From Bacillus sp. SJS (GTDB taxonomy: Bacteria > Bacillota > Bacilli > Bacillales > Bacillaceae): 64,000 nt of DNA. The DNA is taken from the NCBI RefSeq assembly GCF_000732485.2, contig NZ_JAQV02000026.1, positions 62,001 through 126,000 of the forward strand. The letters are read 5' to 3'. A program made the translations under genes and the position numbers. Positions 7,734-15,785 of this stretch are shown here, one piece after another. The first letter of the stretch is position 1. Every line of letters begins with the position of its first letter. The notes under the pieces were generated by a model. The model worked only from the letters and a program-made list of their open reading frames with translations. It ran no database searches and had not been told where the DNA came from.

Positions 7734-8636
7734 TTACTCTTCACTTTTCACAACAGCATGTCCGCCGAATTCATTTCGTAGGGCAGAAACGACCTTGCCG
7801 TGGAACGTATCATTTTCCTGGGAACGATATCTCATGAACAATGACATGGCAATAACAGGCGCTGAAGCCTGGAAATCAAGCGCTGCTTCCACTGTCCATT
7901 TCCCTTCACCTGAAGAGTTCATGACACCGCGGATTCCTGCAAGTTCCGGGTCTTTAGAGAATGCATTTTCCATTAGTTCCATGAGCCATGAGCGGATAAC
8001 CGATCCATTGTTCCATACTCGTGAAACCTCTTTGTAATCAAAATCAAAATCACTTTTGTCCAGAATTTCAAATCCCTCAGCAATGGATTGCATCATTCCG
8101 TATTCCACGCCATTGTGAACCATTTTGAGGAAGTGGCCGCTTCCGGGCTTGCCTGCATGAAGATATCCGTTTTCAACAGAAAGATCCTTGAACAGCTTCT
8201 CAACTGCCGCGAACGCTTCAGGTTCTGCTCCGATCATGGTGCAAATCCCGTTTCTTGCACCTTCTGTTCCGCCGCTTGTTCCGCAGTCCACGAAGTAAAT
8301 TCCTTTTTCTTTGAGCTGCTGGCCCCGTCTGATTGTTTCTTTGTAATTGGAGTTTCCGCCATCAATCAGAATATCTCCTTCACTCATATGAGCGGATACC
8401 TGCTGAATGACATGTTCTGTTATCTCCCCTGCAGGAACCATCATCCAGATGATTTTCGGCGAAGGAAGTTTTTCTGCAAGCATTTGGATGCTGTCAGCCG
8501 TCTCGATTCCTTCTCCCCGTATAGCTTGAAGTGCCTCTGCACTTACGTCATTTGCTATGACATCGTAGCCATGATCTTTCATATTAAGGGCCAGGTTGTA
8601 GCCCATTTTTCCAAGTCCAATTAATCCAATTTGCAT
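7734..8636 (-). CDS. 6-phosphogluconate dehydrogenase, short decarboxylating type
   Basis: Oxidative decarboxylation of 6-phosphogluconate to ribulose 5-phosphate is the expected activity. The N-terminal Rossmann motif is MQIGLIGLGKMGYNLALN; catalytic features include DGGNSNYKET and GPGSGHFLKMVHNGVEYGMMQ-like GKPGSGHFLKMVHNG with the lysine. At 300 residues it belongs to the short class (B. subtilis YqeC, 297 residues), not the about 468-residue GndA/GntZ class. The residue after the second strand is Asp (IANDVS), which favours NAD over NADP. Start has AAGGAGG 7 nt upstream. Monocistronic. Confidence 0.85.
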   Translation of the reverse strand: MQIGLIGLGKMGYNLALNMKDHGYDVIANDVSAEALQAIRGEGIETADSIQMLAEKLPSPKIIWMMVPAGEITEHVIQQVSAHMSEGDILIDGGNSNYKETIRRGQQLKEKGIYFVDCGTSGGTEGARNGICTMIGAEPEAFAAVEKLFKDLSVENGYLHAGKPGSGHFLKMVHNGVEYGMMQSIAEGFEILDKSDFDFDYKEVSRVWNNGSVIRSWLMELMENAFSKDPELAGIRGVMNSSGEGKWTVEAALDFQASAPVIAMSLFMRYRSQENDTFHGKVVSALRNEFGGHAVVKSEE

Positions 8637-8821
8637 GATGCTGCCTCCTTCAATCTGTGCACGTAGCTATGTAAATCTCCTTTAATACTATACCATTTTC
8701 CAGAGAAATTTGACGAAAAATATTCTGGAAAGGAATGTAAACCACTTATTTCCTTCCTCTCAGCACCCATGCATAAATTAGCATCTGTTAGACAATCTAA
8801 GAAAAAAAAGGAGGGATCCGA

Positions 8822-10000
8822 ATGAAGAGGATGACCCTTTTCCTTCTAGGATTCACCATGCTTCTCTCCGGATGCATGGGCAATACCGGAAACGCTAATG
8901 ACAGCGAAACGAAGAACAAAATGATGCGCTCTGCCAATCAGGTAAATGAGAAACCGCGTGTTGATCAAATCAGCAACAAAACGAAGGATACCAATCCTTC
9001 TGAGACAGAATTTAAAAAACGGAAAATCGAAACTATTGGGTTCCTTGAGCCGGTAGATGCGAATGCAGCCTCAAAAGAAGTCCGCAATACGGGGAATCTT
9101 CTTTCCTATACCGCCTTTTTCAGCTACAGGGTTAAAGAAGACGGCAGCCTGATTCCATTGGATGATCAAAAGCCGCTCTCATCCGTTAAAGACACTTCCA
9201 CAGTTCCAATGCTCGTCCTTACAAACTTTATGGATGGAAATTTTTCACCGGATATTGCCCATAAAATTTTCACAGACAAAAAAGCCTCTGAAAAATTAAT
9301 GACGAGCCTGCTTGATACGATGAAAGCTAAAGGCTATAAAGCATTGAATATTGATTTTGAACATATTCGTGAAAAGGATCATGCCCTTTTCAATGGATTC
9401 CTGGAAACCATCATTCCACGGGTTCAAAAAGAAGGCTATCTTGTATCTACAGCCCTTGCTCCTAAGACGAGCGATGAGCAGGCTGGACCTTGGCATGGTG
9501 CTCATGATTACAAACGCCATGGAGAGCTGGCGGATTTTGTAATCTTGATGACGTATGAATGGGGATGGTCAGGCGGACCCCCAATGGCTGTATCTCCTAT
9601 TGAACAAGTAAAGAAAGTAGTTGATTATGCACTTACAGAAATACCAAGAGAAAAAATTGTGATGGGTGCTCCGCTTTATGGATATGATTGGGTCCTTCCT
9701 TACAAAAAAGGAAGTGCCTTTGCTAAAAGAATTGCTCCTCAGGAAGCTGCTGACCTTGCCGTTGCAAAAGGAGCAGAAATTCAGTTTGACAATAAAAGTC
9801 AATCTCCTTTCTTTTACTACAAAGGAGACGATGGGAAAAAGCATGTGGTCTGGTTTGAAAATGAACAGAGTGCCCGAGCTAAATTTAAACTTATTCAGGA
9901 CTATAAACTACGCGGAGTTGCCTACTGGGTTCTTGGGGAGCCATTCCCTGAAAACTGGGAACTTTTAAATGAACTGTTTAAAATCAAACATCCTAAATGA
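8822..10000 (+). CDS. Glycoside hydrolase family 18 lipoprotein
   Basis: Signal peptide with lipobox LLSGC, Cys18 being the likely lipidation site. Residues about 65-385 form a GH18 barrel of the cortex-lytic/YaaH-YdhD kind, with the catalytic acid in LNIDFEH (Glu179) and the sheet motifs MTYEWGWSGGPP and GAPLYGYDW. No LysM domain is present, unlike YaaH and YdhD. Probable substrate is peptidoglycan (GlcNAc-MurNAc linkages) outside the membrane, inferred from relatives. Start is preceded by AGGAGG. It is convergent with a second wall-hydrolase-like gene. Confidence 0.82.
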   Translation: MKRMTLFLLGFTMLLSGCMGNTGNANDSETKNKMMRSANQVNEKPRVDQISNKTKDTNPSETEFKKRKIETIGFLEPVDANAASKEVRNTGNLLSYTAFFSYRVKEDGSLIPLDDQKPLSSVKDTSTVPMLVLTNFMDGNFSPDIAHKIFTDKKASEKLMTSLLDTMKAKGYKALNIDFEHIREKDHALFNGFLETIIPRVQKEGYLVSTALAPKTSDEQAGPWHGAHDYKRHGELADFVILMTYEWGWSGGPPMAVSPIEQVKKVVDYALTEIPREKIVMGAPLYGYDWVLPYKKGSAFAKRIAPQEAADLAVAKGAEIQFDNKSQSPFFYYKGDDGKKHVVWFENEQSARAKFKLIQDYKLRGVAYWVLGEPFPENWELLNELFKIKHPK

Positions 10001-10005
10001 AGAAC

Positions 10006-10040
10006 AAAAACCGGACAGCCGCAGAGGCTGTCCGGTTTTT
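10006..10040. terminator. Bidirectional terminator
   Basis: A 15-bp stem (AAAAACCGGACAGCC / GGCTGTCCGGTTTTT) with a 5-nt loop between two convergent genes; A and T tracts on both sides let it serve both strands. Confidence 0.92.
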
Positions 10041-10042
10041 GG

Positions 10043-11191
10043 TTAATTTACATATTTCATTTGCTGCGGATCATAGGTTACGGTATAGCCGCCGCCAAGA
10101 TCCAGCTGGTTTCCATTAATTCCATAAACGCGGGACTCTGTATTCTTTTTTAATGTGCTGTAAACAGTCCCATCCGGGCTAATCATAGCCGTGTCAGCTG
10201 AAAACTGAATGCGGCCAAGGTGATAAATAGGCTTGTCCGCTGCGGAAACATAATAGCCTCCGCCTACCTGATACGCCTCTTCATCGTAATCATAAACCCG
10301 AAGAGCTTCTCCGCTAAGGACCGGTCTGAGAACAGATCCGTCCGGGCTGTATATCACAGTTTTTGAGTCTTTTATTAAAATTCTGCCTATGTACGCACTC
10401 ATTTTGCTGCTATTGGCTTCAATTAAATACCCGCCGCCAACGTCATAGCTGTTTCCTAAAACACCGTAAACTCGGATACTCTCATCCTTGTTCAGCATTT
10501 TGAAGAGGGACCCGTCAGGTACAAGCATTGGTACCTCTGATTTAATCATTAGCTTTGCAACCGGCAATTTGTGGTTTGCCGGCAAATACACTTTTGGGAT
10601 AGCAAGCGTAATTTTTGCCATATCGAAGTGAATTTCCAAAACTTTTTCCCCATAGCCTCTGCCTGGAACTGCCCATCTTCCATTCAGGTCAGACCATAAT
10701 GGGGCGATACCGCGTTTAACCAGTTTAAAACGGGGGTCTGCAAGCTCGGTATACAGCGGTTCGGTGCTGGCATAAGCCTTCAAATGCTGAATGTGCGCGC
10801 GTACTCCTTCTTCCGGTGTGCTAAAATATGCACCTTTTACTCCGCCTCCGGTTGTGCCGATTCCAGCATAGTTATTTTGCTGCGGAACCACATCGCCGCC
10901 GTAATTAAAAAAACCGGTTTCATGGATAGCCTGGGCAAACGCTTTGTCTCCCCGGACGCCTTCTTTTCTGCCCGTTTCAAGATAAATTTCCGCAAGTTGA
11001 TAGATTGTAACAGTTGTTAGTTTGGGAGTTGGATTGTTTAGCAGGACATAATCGCCCATTTGCTTCGAGGTCAGCATGGAGGATCCCATTATGGACATAG
11101 ATTCCGCTTTGGCAGGAGGGGTAGGGATGATGAAGCTTAACAGTAATACCATTACCAGCAACAAGGGATATGGACGGGTGTCTTTTAGCAT
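10043..11191 (-). CDS. Secreted glucosaminidase-domain protein with three C-terminal repeats
   Basis: Signal peptide MLKDTRPYPLLLVMVLLLSF ending near AKA-ES. Residues about 55-180 match the N-acetylglucosaminidase fold of autolysins (LYTELADPRF, AFAQAIHETGFF with the likely catalytic Glu, QNNYAGIGTTGG, FSTPEEGVRAHIQHLKAYA). The rest holds three repeats of about 65 residues, each with PDGS/T, RVY and the VGGGY/LGGGY signature, which probably bind wall polymers or position the enzyme. Start at 11191 has AAGGAG; the upstream ATG at 11233 would place codons before the ribosome site. 382 residues. Confidence 0.8.
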   Translation of the reverse strand: MLKDTRPYPLLLVMVLLLSFIIPTPPAKAESMSIMGSSMLTSKQMGDYVLLNNPTPKLTTVTIYQLAEIYLETGRKEGVRGDKAFAQAIHETGFFNYGGDVVPQQNNYAGIGTTGGGVKGAYFSTPEEGVRAHIQHLKAYASTEPLYTELADPRFKLVKRGIAPLWSDLNGRWAVPGRGYGEKVLEIHFDMAKITLAIPKVYLPANHKLPVAKLMIKSEVPMLVPDGSLFKMLNKDESIRVYGVLGNSYDVGGGYLIEANSSKMSAYIGRILIKDSKTVIYSPDGSVLRPVLSGEALRVYDYDEEAYQVGGGYYVSAADKPIYHLGRIQFSADTAMISPDGTVYSTLKKNTESRVYGINGNQLDLGGGYTVTYDPQQMKYVN

Positions 11192-11423
11192 ATCAGTATA
11201 ACTCCTTTTTCCATTTAGTGAACAACAAGTCATATTATAGCAAATAATAGATGAATAGGTATTTATTTCTTGTAAATTATTAATTAATTTGTCTATTTCT
11301 GCGGAAAAATGCTTAACCGATTTATACGAATAACGCTTTTAAACTCGGCTGTTTTTCCGTTGCAGGTATTCATTTCAATCAACAGATGTAAACATTACCA
11401 TACATAATTTAAATATCGTCAAA

Positions 11424-11456
11424 AAAACAGGACCACGTGGTGCTGCCCTGTTTTTG
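11424..11456 (-). terminator. Probable terminator of the TauE/SafE gene
   Basis: Minus strand shows a stem with ACAGG/CCTGT arms around an inner palindrome ACCACGTGGT, followed by seven U. It lies about 55 nt past the permease stop. Confidence 0.55.
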
Positions 11457-11510
11457 CTGCTTGATTTTCACTTTAAAATTTAGATAAATGCACTCATTTT
11501 TTGAATTCCT

Positions 11511-12407
11511 CTACAGCTGATATTCCCCCGCTTCCTCTTTTCGTGATATTTCACGGTATTTTAAAACAGAGAATGCTATCGCTGCAGCCCATAAAAGAAG
11601 AATAATACCGTAAATGACTGGATGAAAACTTTGATTTGGCACCCACATTTGCAATAGTGTTCTTGCATTTGTTAACACGATAAAACCGCCGACAAGAACT
11701 CCAAGTAAATGAGCAGGTACTTTACGGACCAGCCAGGCAGCAAGCGGAGCAGCGATGACTCCGCCAATCATTAAAGCTCCTGCCCACAGCCAATTCACCT
11801 GTTCCCATCCAAGAGAGATAATAAATCCAATGGATGCGGATAAAGCTATGGCAAATTCGCTTGTGTCTACAGTTCCGACTACTTTTCTAGCTGAGGTGCC
11901 TTTCTGGGAAAGCAGCACTGGCGTCGCAATCGGCCCCCAGCCTCCACCGCCGGTTGCATCAAAGAATCCAGCGATTAGTCCAAGCGGAACCGCTTTTTTA
12001 GCAGATATTTCAAGTTTATCTTCTACTTTCTGCTGCTGCCGGACAAGAAATAGGAAGCGGATGGTGACGTAAATCCCGAGAGCAAGAAGGAAAATCGATA
12101 CATAGGGTTTTACAAGATCACCTGGAAGATTGCTTAAGAAACAGGCTCCTGCAAACGCTCCGATTGAACCTGGAATAATCAGTTTTAATACCGTTTTTTT
12201 ATCCACATTCCCAAACTTAATATGGGACGCACCAGATGCCGCAGTTGTTGCTACTTCGGCAATATGCACGGAGGCAGATGCAATAGCAGGCGCTATGCCA
12301 AAGGTAAGAAGCAAGGTTGTTGATGTGACCCCGTATGCCATTCCAAGCGCACCATCGATAAATTGGGCAAGCAGTCCTACGAAAATAAAAATAATGAGCT
12401 TATTCAA
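11511..12407 (-). CDS. TauE/SafE family membrane exporter
   Basis: Predicted eight-helix membrane protein (298 residues) of the former DUF81 family, which includes sulfite and sulfoacetate exporters. Family signals are the two related halves, LAQFIDGALGMAYGVTSTTLLL near the N-terminus and GLIAGFFDATGGGGWGPIATPVLL in the middle. A role in sulfur-anion movement is inferred from the family only. Start has GGAGGAG. Its leader contains a strong terminator just after a candidate promoter, so premature termination is probably regulated. Confidence 0.82.
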   Translation of the reverse strand: MNKLIIFIFVGLLAQFIDGALGMAYGVTSTTLLLTFGIAPAIASASVHIAEVATTAASGASHIKFGNVDKKTVLKLIIPGSIGAFAGACFLSNLPGDLVKPYVSIFLLALGIYVTIRFLFLVRQQQKVEDKLEISAKKAVPLGLIAGFFDATGGGGWGPIATPVLLSQKGTSARKVVGTVDTSEFAIALSASIGFIISLGWEQVNWLWAGALMIGGVIAAPLAAWLVRKVPAHLLGVLVGGFIVLTNARTLLQMWVPNQSFHPVIYGIILLLWAAAIAFSVLKYREISRKEEAGEYQL

Positions 12408-12430
12408 AGTTTCTCCTCCTCTTTGGACTG

Positions 12431-12463
12431 AAAAAGGCCCTGAACGTGTTAACGTTCAGGACC
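12431..12463 (-). terminator. Leader terminator/attenuator before the TauE gene
   Basis: A 12-bp minus-strand stem (GGTCCTGAACGT / ACGTTCAGGGCC, one G-U pair) with a TAAC loop and five U lies 24 nt upstream of the TauE/SafE start and downstream of a candidate promoter. No gene ends here on this strand, so it most likely controls readthrough into the permease. Confidence 0.75.
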
Positions 12464-12500
12464 TTCGGTTGACCGATCAGTCTCTGTATCTATTAATGCA

Positions 12501-12529
12501 AGTTTATTCAAATAATTCCGATAAGTCAA
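12501..12529 (-). promoter_or_regulatory. Candidate promoter for the TauE gene leader
   Basis: Minus-strand TTGACT and TAAACT separated by 17 bp. It would start a leader of about 85 nt that contains the attenuator hairpin. Confidence 0.45.
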
Positions 12530-12653
12530 CTGTGTTTTTAACGACAATTCCTTTTTTTCTGTGTACGTATTGTGACAAATAACAAAATGGACATGAAGTG
12601 CTGAAAGGATTGTATATAATAGTCCTAGCACACGTTTAGGAAGGAGATTGAAT

Positions 12654-12944
12654 ATGCTGGTTTCTACCCCAATCAAAAGACTGCGGTTCATAGGAACAAT
12701 TGAGGGAATTTCTTTTATCGTTCTTCTTGGAATCGCTATGCCGCTTAAGTATTTCGCAGACATGCCAATGGCAGTAACAATTGTCGGCTCCCTTCACGGA
12801 CTGTTTTTTGTCCTATTTATTCTGGCTGTTGCAAATGCTGCGTTCCGCCACCGCTGGAGCATTATCAAAATGGGATTAGCACTTGTCGCCTCCGTCATTC
12901 CATTCGGAACGTTTTTCCTCAATAAAAAGCTGCCTGAAAAATAA
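12654..12944 (+). CDS. DUF3817 family membrane protein
   Basis: A 96-residue integral membrane protein with three hydrophobic segments (about 14-33, 40-62, 70-90) and the DUF3817 hallmarks RLRFIGTIEGISFIVLLGIAMPLKY and SLHGLFFVLF. The function of the family is unknown; B. subtilis YdzA appears to belong to it. I start at the ATG at 12654, 7 nt after GGAAGGAG, and not at the in-frame TTG at 12648, which abuts the ribosome site. A TATAAT lies at about 12615-12620. Divergent from the TauE gene. Confidence 0.75.
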   Translation: MLVSTPIKRLRFIGTIEGISFIVLLGIAMPLKYFADMPMAVTIVGSLHGLFFVLFILAVANAAFRHRWSIIKMGLALVASVIPFGTFFLNKKLPEK

Positions 12945-12946
12945 GA

Positions 12947-12977
12947 AGAACGGGTCTGTAAAAGCCCGTTCTCTTTT
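12947..12977. terminator. Terminator between convergent small genes
   Basis: Stem AGAACGGG / CCCGTTCT with 10-nt loop and a CTTTTT tail on the plus strand, just after the DUF3817 stop and just before the stop of the minus-strand 52-codon gene. Confidence 0.8.
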
Positions 12978-12988
12978 TATGCCATTTA

Positions 12989-13147
12989 TTAACGGTGGTT
13001 ATTTTTCTTTTTCTCAACTGCTTCTTTCAAAGGATCGCCTTGCAGCGCCTGTTCTGCATCTGAAAGAGCAGATTGAAGAGCCTGGCCATCGTTTTGGCTT
13101 TGGTGCGATTGCTTTTCTGATTTGTGGTCTTTACCAAAAATACCCAT
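12989..13147 (-). CDS. Small hydrophilic protein, 52 residues
   Basis: Starts MGIFGKDHKSEKQ and ends KKKNNHR. AGGAGG stands about 7 nt before the ATG, and the frame closes with TAA at 12989. The sequence is rich in Lys, Gln, Ser and Asp, with a helix-prone middle (ALQSALSDAEQALQ), no Cys and no membrane segment. I do not recognise it. The excellent ribosome site and a terminator just past its stop support a real gene that a 60-codon cut-off would miss. The overlapping plus-strand frame has no ribosome site. Confidence 0.65.
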   Translation of the reverse strand: MGIFGKDHKSEKQSHQSQNDGQALQSALSDAEQALQGDPLKEAVEKKKNNHR

Positions 13148-13224
13148 ATGCTCACCTCCTATAATAATGAATCCCTCTTAATATGAGAAAAATCGGTCAT
13201 ATTTATACAGTAAACACAGAGTTC

Positions 13225-13260
13225 TTGACAAAATCTAACGTTAACGTTAAGGTTAGTTTA
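13225..13260 (+). promoter_or_regulatory. yfmP promoter with MerR-type palindrome
   Basis: TTGACA at 13225-13230 is followed by the perfect 14-bp palindrome TAACGTTAACGTTA (13236-13249) inside a wider CTAAC...GTTAG dyad. A dyad lying between -35 and -10 is the usual operator place for MerR regulators, so autoregulation by the next gene is likely. Confidence 0.65.
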
Positions 13261-13280
13261 GTACGAAAGGAATGGTGCGG

Positions 13281-13697
13281 ATGAATAAGTTTAAGATTGA
13301 TGATGCAGCAAGAGAAACAGGCCTGACCAAAAGGACCATTCGTTATTATGAAGAGCTGGGTTTGATTAAAGAGCCTGAAAGAACAGATGGCGGTACCCGT
13401 CTGTATAGTGAGGATGACATTGAACGGTTAAAAAAAGTCGTGCTCGCAAAAGATATCCTTGGTTTTTCCCTTCAGGAGCTTCAGGACTTTGTAAAGCTCC
13501 GTGAAAAAATTCAGCACCATCGCGAGGATTACCGCAATTCAAGTGATACTTCAAAACGAAGAGAGGAACTCGAGCATATTGCAGCCGGACTATCCGAACA
13601 AATCGTCATGATTGATAAAAAAATGGAACGGATGCAGGATTTCAGAAATGAGATTTCACAGCTTCAGGACAAAGCAGCACAACTTTTGAAAGAGTAA
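13281..13697 (+). CDS. yfmP: MerR family regulator
   Basis: N-terminal winged helix with the MerR signature (RETGLTKRTIRYYEELGLI and RLYSEDDIERL), then a helical dimer arm and a C-terminal coiled coil (about residues 70-138). No metal-binding Cys cluster is present, so a drug or stress signal is more likely than a metal. Start at 13281 (AAAGGA 9 nt upstream); the upstream ATG at 13272 touches the ribosome site. Directly followed by an MFS exporter; the pair resembles B. subtilis YfmP-YfmO, where YfmP represses the operon. Orthology is inferred. Confidence 0.7.
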   Translation: MNKFKIDDAARETGLTKRTIRYYEELGLIKEPERTDGGTRLYSEDDIERLKKVVLAKDILGFSLQELQDFVKLREKIQHHREDYRNSSDTSKRREELEHIAAGLSEQIVMIDKKMERMQDFRNEISQLQDKAAQLLKE

Positions 13698-13707
13698 GGT
13701 GATTGGA

Positions 13708-14850
13708 ATGAAAAAACAAGCATTTGCACGGAATATAACCGTTCTCGCAACTTTTCTTGCCTTTATGGGAATTGGAGTCGTAGACCCGATTCTTCCTGTA
13801 ATTGCAGACCAAATTGGAGCTACTCATTGGCAAGTCGAGTTACTGTTTACAGCATATATTTTAACAATGGCGATCATGATGATCCCTGCAGGTATTTTAG
13901 CAAGCCGCTTTGGAGATAAACGAATGATGGCCGTCGGATTGGCCATCGTGACGGTTTTTGCTTTTATTTGCGGCGTCTCCAATACCATTGCGGAGCTTTC
14001 CATTTTCCGGGCTGGATGGGGGCTTGGGAACTCCATGTTTTTCGCAACAGCCATGACACTGCTCATTGCCCTATCCATTGACTCTCATAAAGCAGTCGGG
14101 CTGTATGAAGCAGCAATCGGTCTCGGAATGGCTGGCGGTCCTTTATTAGGAGGAGTACTTGGCGGTCATTCATGGAGATTCCCGTTTATGGCGACAGGTC
14201 TTCTTATTTTTGCTGCCTTCCTGCTGGTCATGCTGTTTGTATATGAACCTGTTAACAAACAAAAGCGGAAACCCGCCGGGCTTAAAGAACTAAAGCAGCT
14301 CTTCGCCTACAAGCCATTTATTAAAACGGCGCTTGCTGGAATGCTTTATTATTATGGTTTCTTTGTGGTGCTGGCTTATTCCCCTCTTGTTGTAAAACTG
14401 GATACGATCCAGATTGGATTCGTTTTCTTCGGATGGGGTTTATGTCTTGCATACGGTTCTGCCGGGCTTAGTCACACCCTTGAAAAGAGATGGACGGCAA
14501 AAGAGATTCTCCCAGTAACGCTGGCTATTTTCACGGTACTGCTATTATTGCTCTTTTTCGTCAGCTCGACCCCTCTTATGATTATGATCATTATTCTTTC
14601 CGGTCTCGTATCCGGGTTGAACAATGCTCTATTCACAAGCCATGTAATGGAGGCTCCTTTTGAACGAAGCATTATTTCAGGAGGATATAATTTTCTGCGC
14701 TGGCTGGGAGCTGCATTCGCACCTGTTGTATCAGGATTAGTAGGGCAGGCTGCAGGAGTGAAAATTCCGTTTTTAATTGCAGCAATAGTCGGAGCAATCG
14801 CACTGCTTCTTGCCTATTCTCCTAAGAAAAAAACAGAAACTGTTCAATAA
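13708..14850 (+). CDS. yfmO: MFS efflux transporter, DHA1-like
   Basis: Twelve hydrophobic segments over 380 residues; the motif between helices 2 and 3 is GILASRFGDKRMM, and motif C of drug/proton antiporters is approximated by GLGMAGGPLLGGVLGG. These fit proton-driven export of small molecules, likely drugs. I start at the ATG at 13708; a GTG at 13699 is in frame but lies on the ribosome site. The gene begins 10 nt after the MerR gene, so the two form an operon under the palindromic promoter. Confidence 0.75.
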   Translation: MKKQAFARNITVLATFLAFMGIGVVDPILPVIADQIGATHWQVELLFTAYILTMAIMMIPAGILASRFGDKRMMAVGLAIVTVFAFICGVSNTIAELSIFRAGWGLGNSMFFATAMTLLIALSIDSHKAVGLYEAAIGLGMAGGPLLGGVLGGHSWRFPFMATGLLIFAAFLLVMLFVYEPVNKQKRKPAGLKELKQLFAYKPFIKTALAGMLYYYGFFVVLAYSPLVVKLDTIQIGFVFFGWGLCLAYGSAGLSHTLEKRWTAKEILPVTLAIFTVLLLLLFFVSSTPLMIMIIILSGLVSGLNNALFTSHVMEAPFERSIISGGYNFLRWLGAAFAPVVSGLVGQAAGVKIPFLIAAIVGAIALLLAYSPKKKTETVQ

Positions 14851-14886
14851 TGAATGACGCGGGGCTTATGTTTCCCTGCACATAGC

Positions 14887-14922
14887 AAGAGGGAGCGGTA
14901 TTACTTGCCGCTCCCTCTTTTT
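14887..14922. terminator. Bidirectional terminator
   Basis: A 12-bp stem (AAGAGGGAGCGG / CCGCTCCCTCTT) with a 9-nt loop between the convergent yfmO and hydrolase genes; the 3' arm overlaps the hydrolase stop. Confidence 0.9.
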
Positions 14923-15641
14923 ATCCAATTTTCGATGTATTGAATAATCTGCTTTTGCTGCTCTTCTGCTGGAATCTCTGCTGAATGATCCCCCTTTTGC
15001 TTTCCGTAAAGTCCAAACTGCGCATGATTTCCGCCTTTTATTTCATAAAACAGGGCATCATCAGGAACATTTTTCTTTGAGTTTTCAATGTCATCAAGTG
15101 ACGTAAGTCCATCATTGGCAGCGAATATCGATAAAACGTCCACATTCGTCTGCTTTAATTTCGCTGATTCAGCTGGATAAGATGCAAGAAAAAACACGCC
15201 CTCCACTGACTTCTCATGCTTTGCTGCGTAATTTGCTGCCGCCACGCCTCCTAGAGAATGGCCCCCAATATACCACTTTTTTATTTTTGGCCTGGATGAT
15301 TGTACTCTCTCTGCCTTTCCGGTTCCGAGAATGGCACAATGAAATGGCATTTCCGGAATAGCCACCGGAATCCCCGTCTTTGCAAGCTCCTGTCCGATGA
15401 ATGCATAAGCTTCAGGTTCTACTTTCGCGCCGGGATACAGAATGACTCCTGCCTCTGTTTTAGTGCCGGAAGGGTCAAAATATAAGATCCCGTCTGTTTC
15501 AGTGTACGAGTCCTCCGGAACAAGCCTGGTCAGATCTTTCGATGGCTTATAAGTAAACTGGGACCAGACAAAAAATCCTCCAGCGAGCAGGACGACGGCG
15601 CTTGTTAAAATTGCGATAAATATCTTCAGCCATTTTTTCAT
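14901..15641 (-). CDS. Membrane-anchored alpha/beta hydrolase
   Basis: A 246-residue protein with an N-terminal membrane anchor or uncleaved signal (FIAILTSAVVLLAGGFFVW, about residues 6-24) and an outward alpha/beta-hydrolase domain. The nucleophile elbow is GGHSLGG, the acid is likely Asp in IFAANDGLTS, and the His is in GGNHAQFG. The domain resembles the Abhydrolase_5 family; the substrate is unknown. Start at 15641 fits GAGGAAC upstream; an ATG four codons earlier is closer to the ribosome site. Single gene. Confidence 0.75.
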   Translation of the reverse strand: MKKWLKIFIAILTSAVVLLAGGFFVWSQFTYKPSKDLTRLVPEDSYTETDGILYFDPSGTKTEAGVILYPGAKVEPEAYAFIGQELAKTGIPVAIPEMPFHCAILGTGKAERVQSSRPKIKKWYIGGHSLGGVAAANYAAKHEKSVEGVFFLASYPAESAKLKQTNVDVLSIFAANDGLTSLDDIENSKKNVPDDALFYEIKGGNHAQFGLYGKQKGDHSAEIPAEEQQKQIIQYIENWIKRGSGK

Positions 15642-15731
15642 GCTGTTCCTCATTCCCCTCAGAATTTCATCTTATTTTAACCCAAATTTTCTCAGCCAAG
15701 GCTAAAAAGAAAAAAAATACGGTTAGAGTGC

Positions 15732-15743
15732 ACCTATATAGGT
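15732..15743. promoter_or_regulatory. Palindrome upstream of the DJ-1/PfpI gene
   Basis: ACCTATATAGGT is a perfect 12-bp palindrome about 45 nt before the start at 15786, close to an AT-rich TATACAAT. It could be an operator. No consensus -35 was found at the right spacing. Confidence 0.35.
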
Positions 15744-15785
15744 TAAATATACAATGTACTGAAAACCCTGGGAGGGATAAATGAC

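Noticed and set aside
12883-13164. 93-codon plus-strand frame overlapping the end of the DUF3817 gene
   Set aside because: It crosses a terminator, has no ribosome site, and lies opposite the better supported 52-residue gene.
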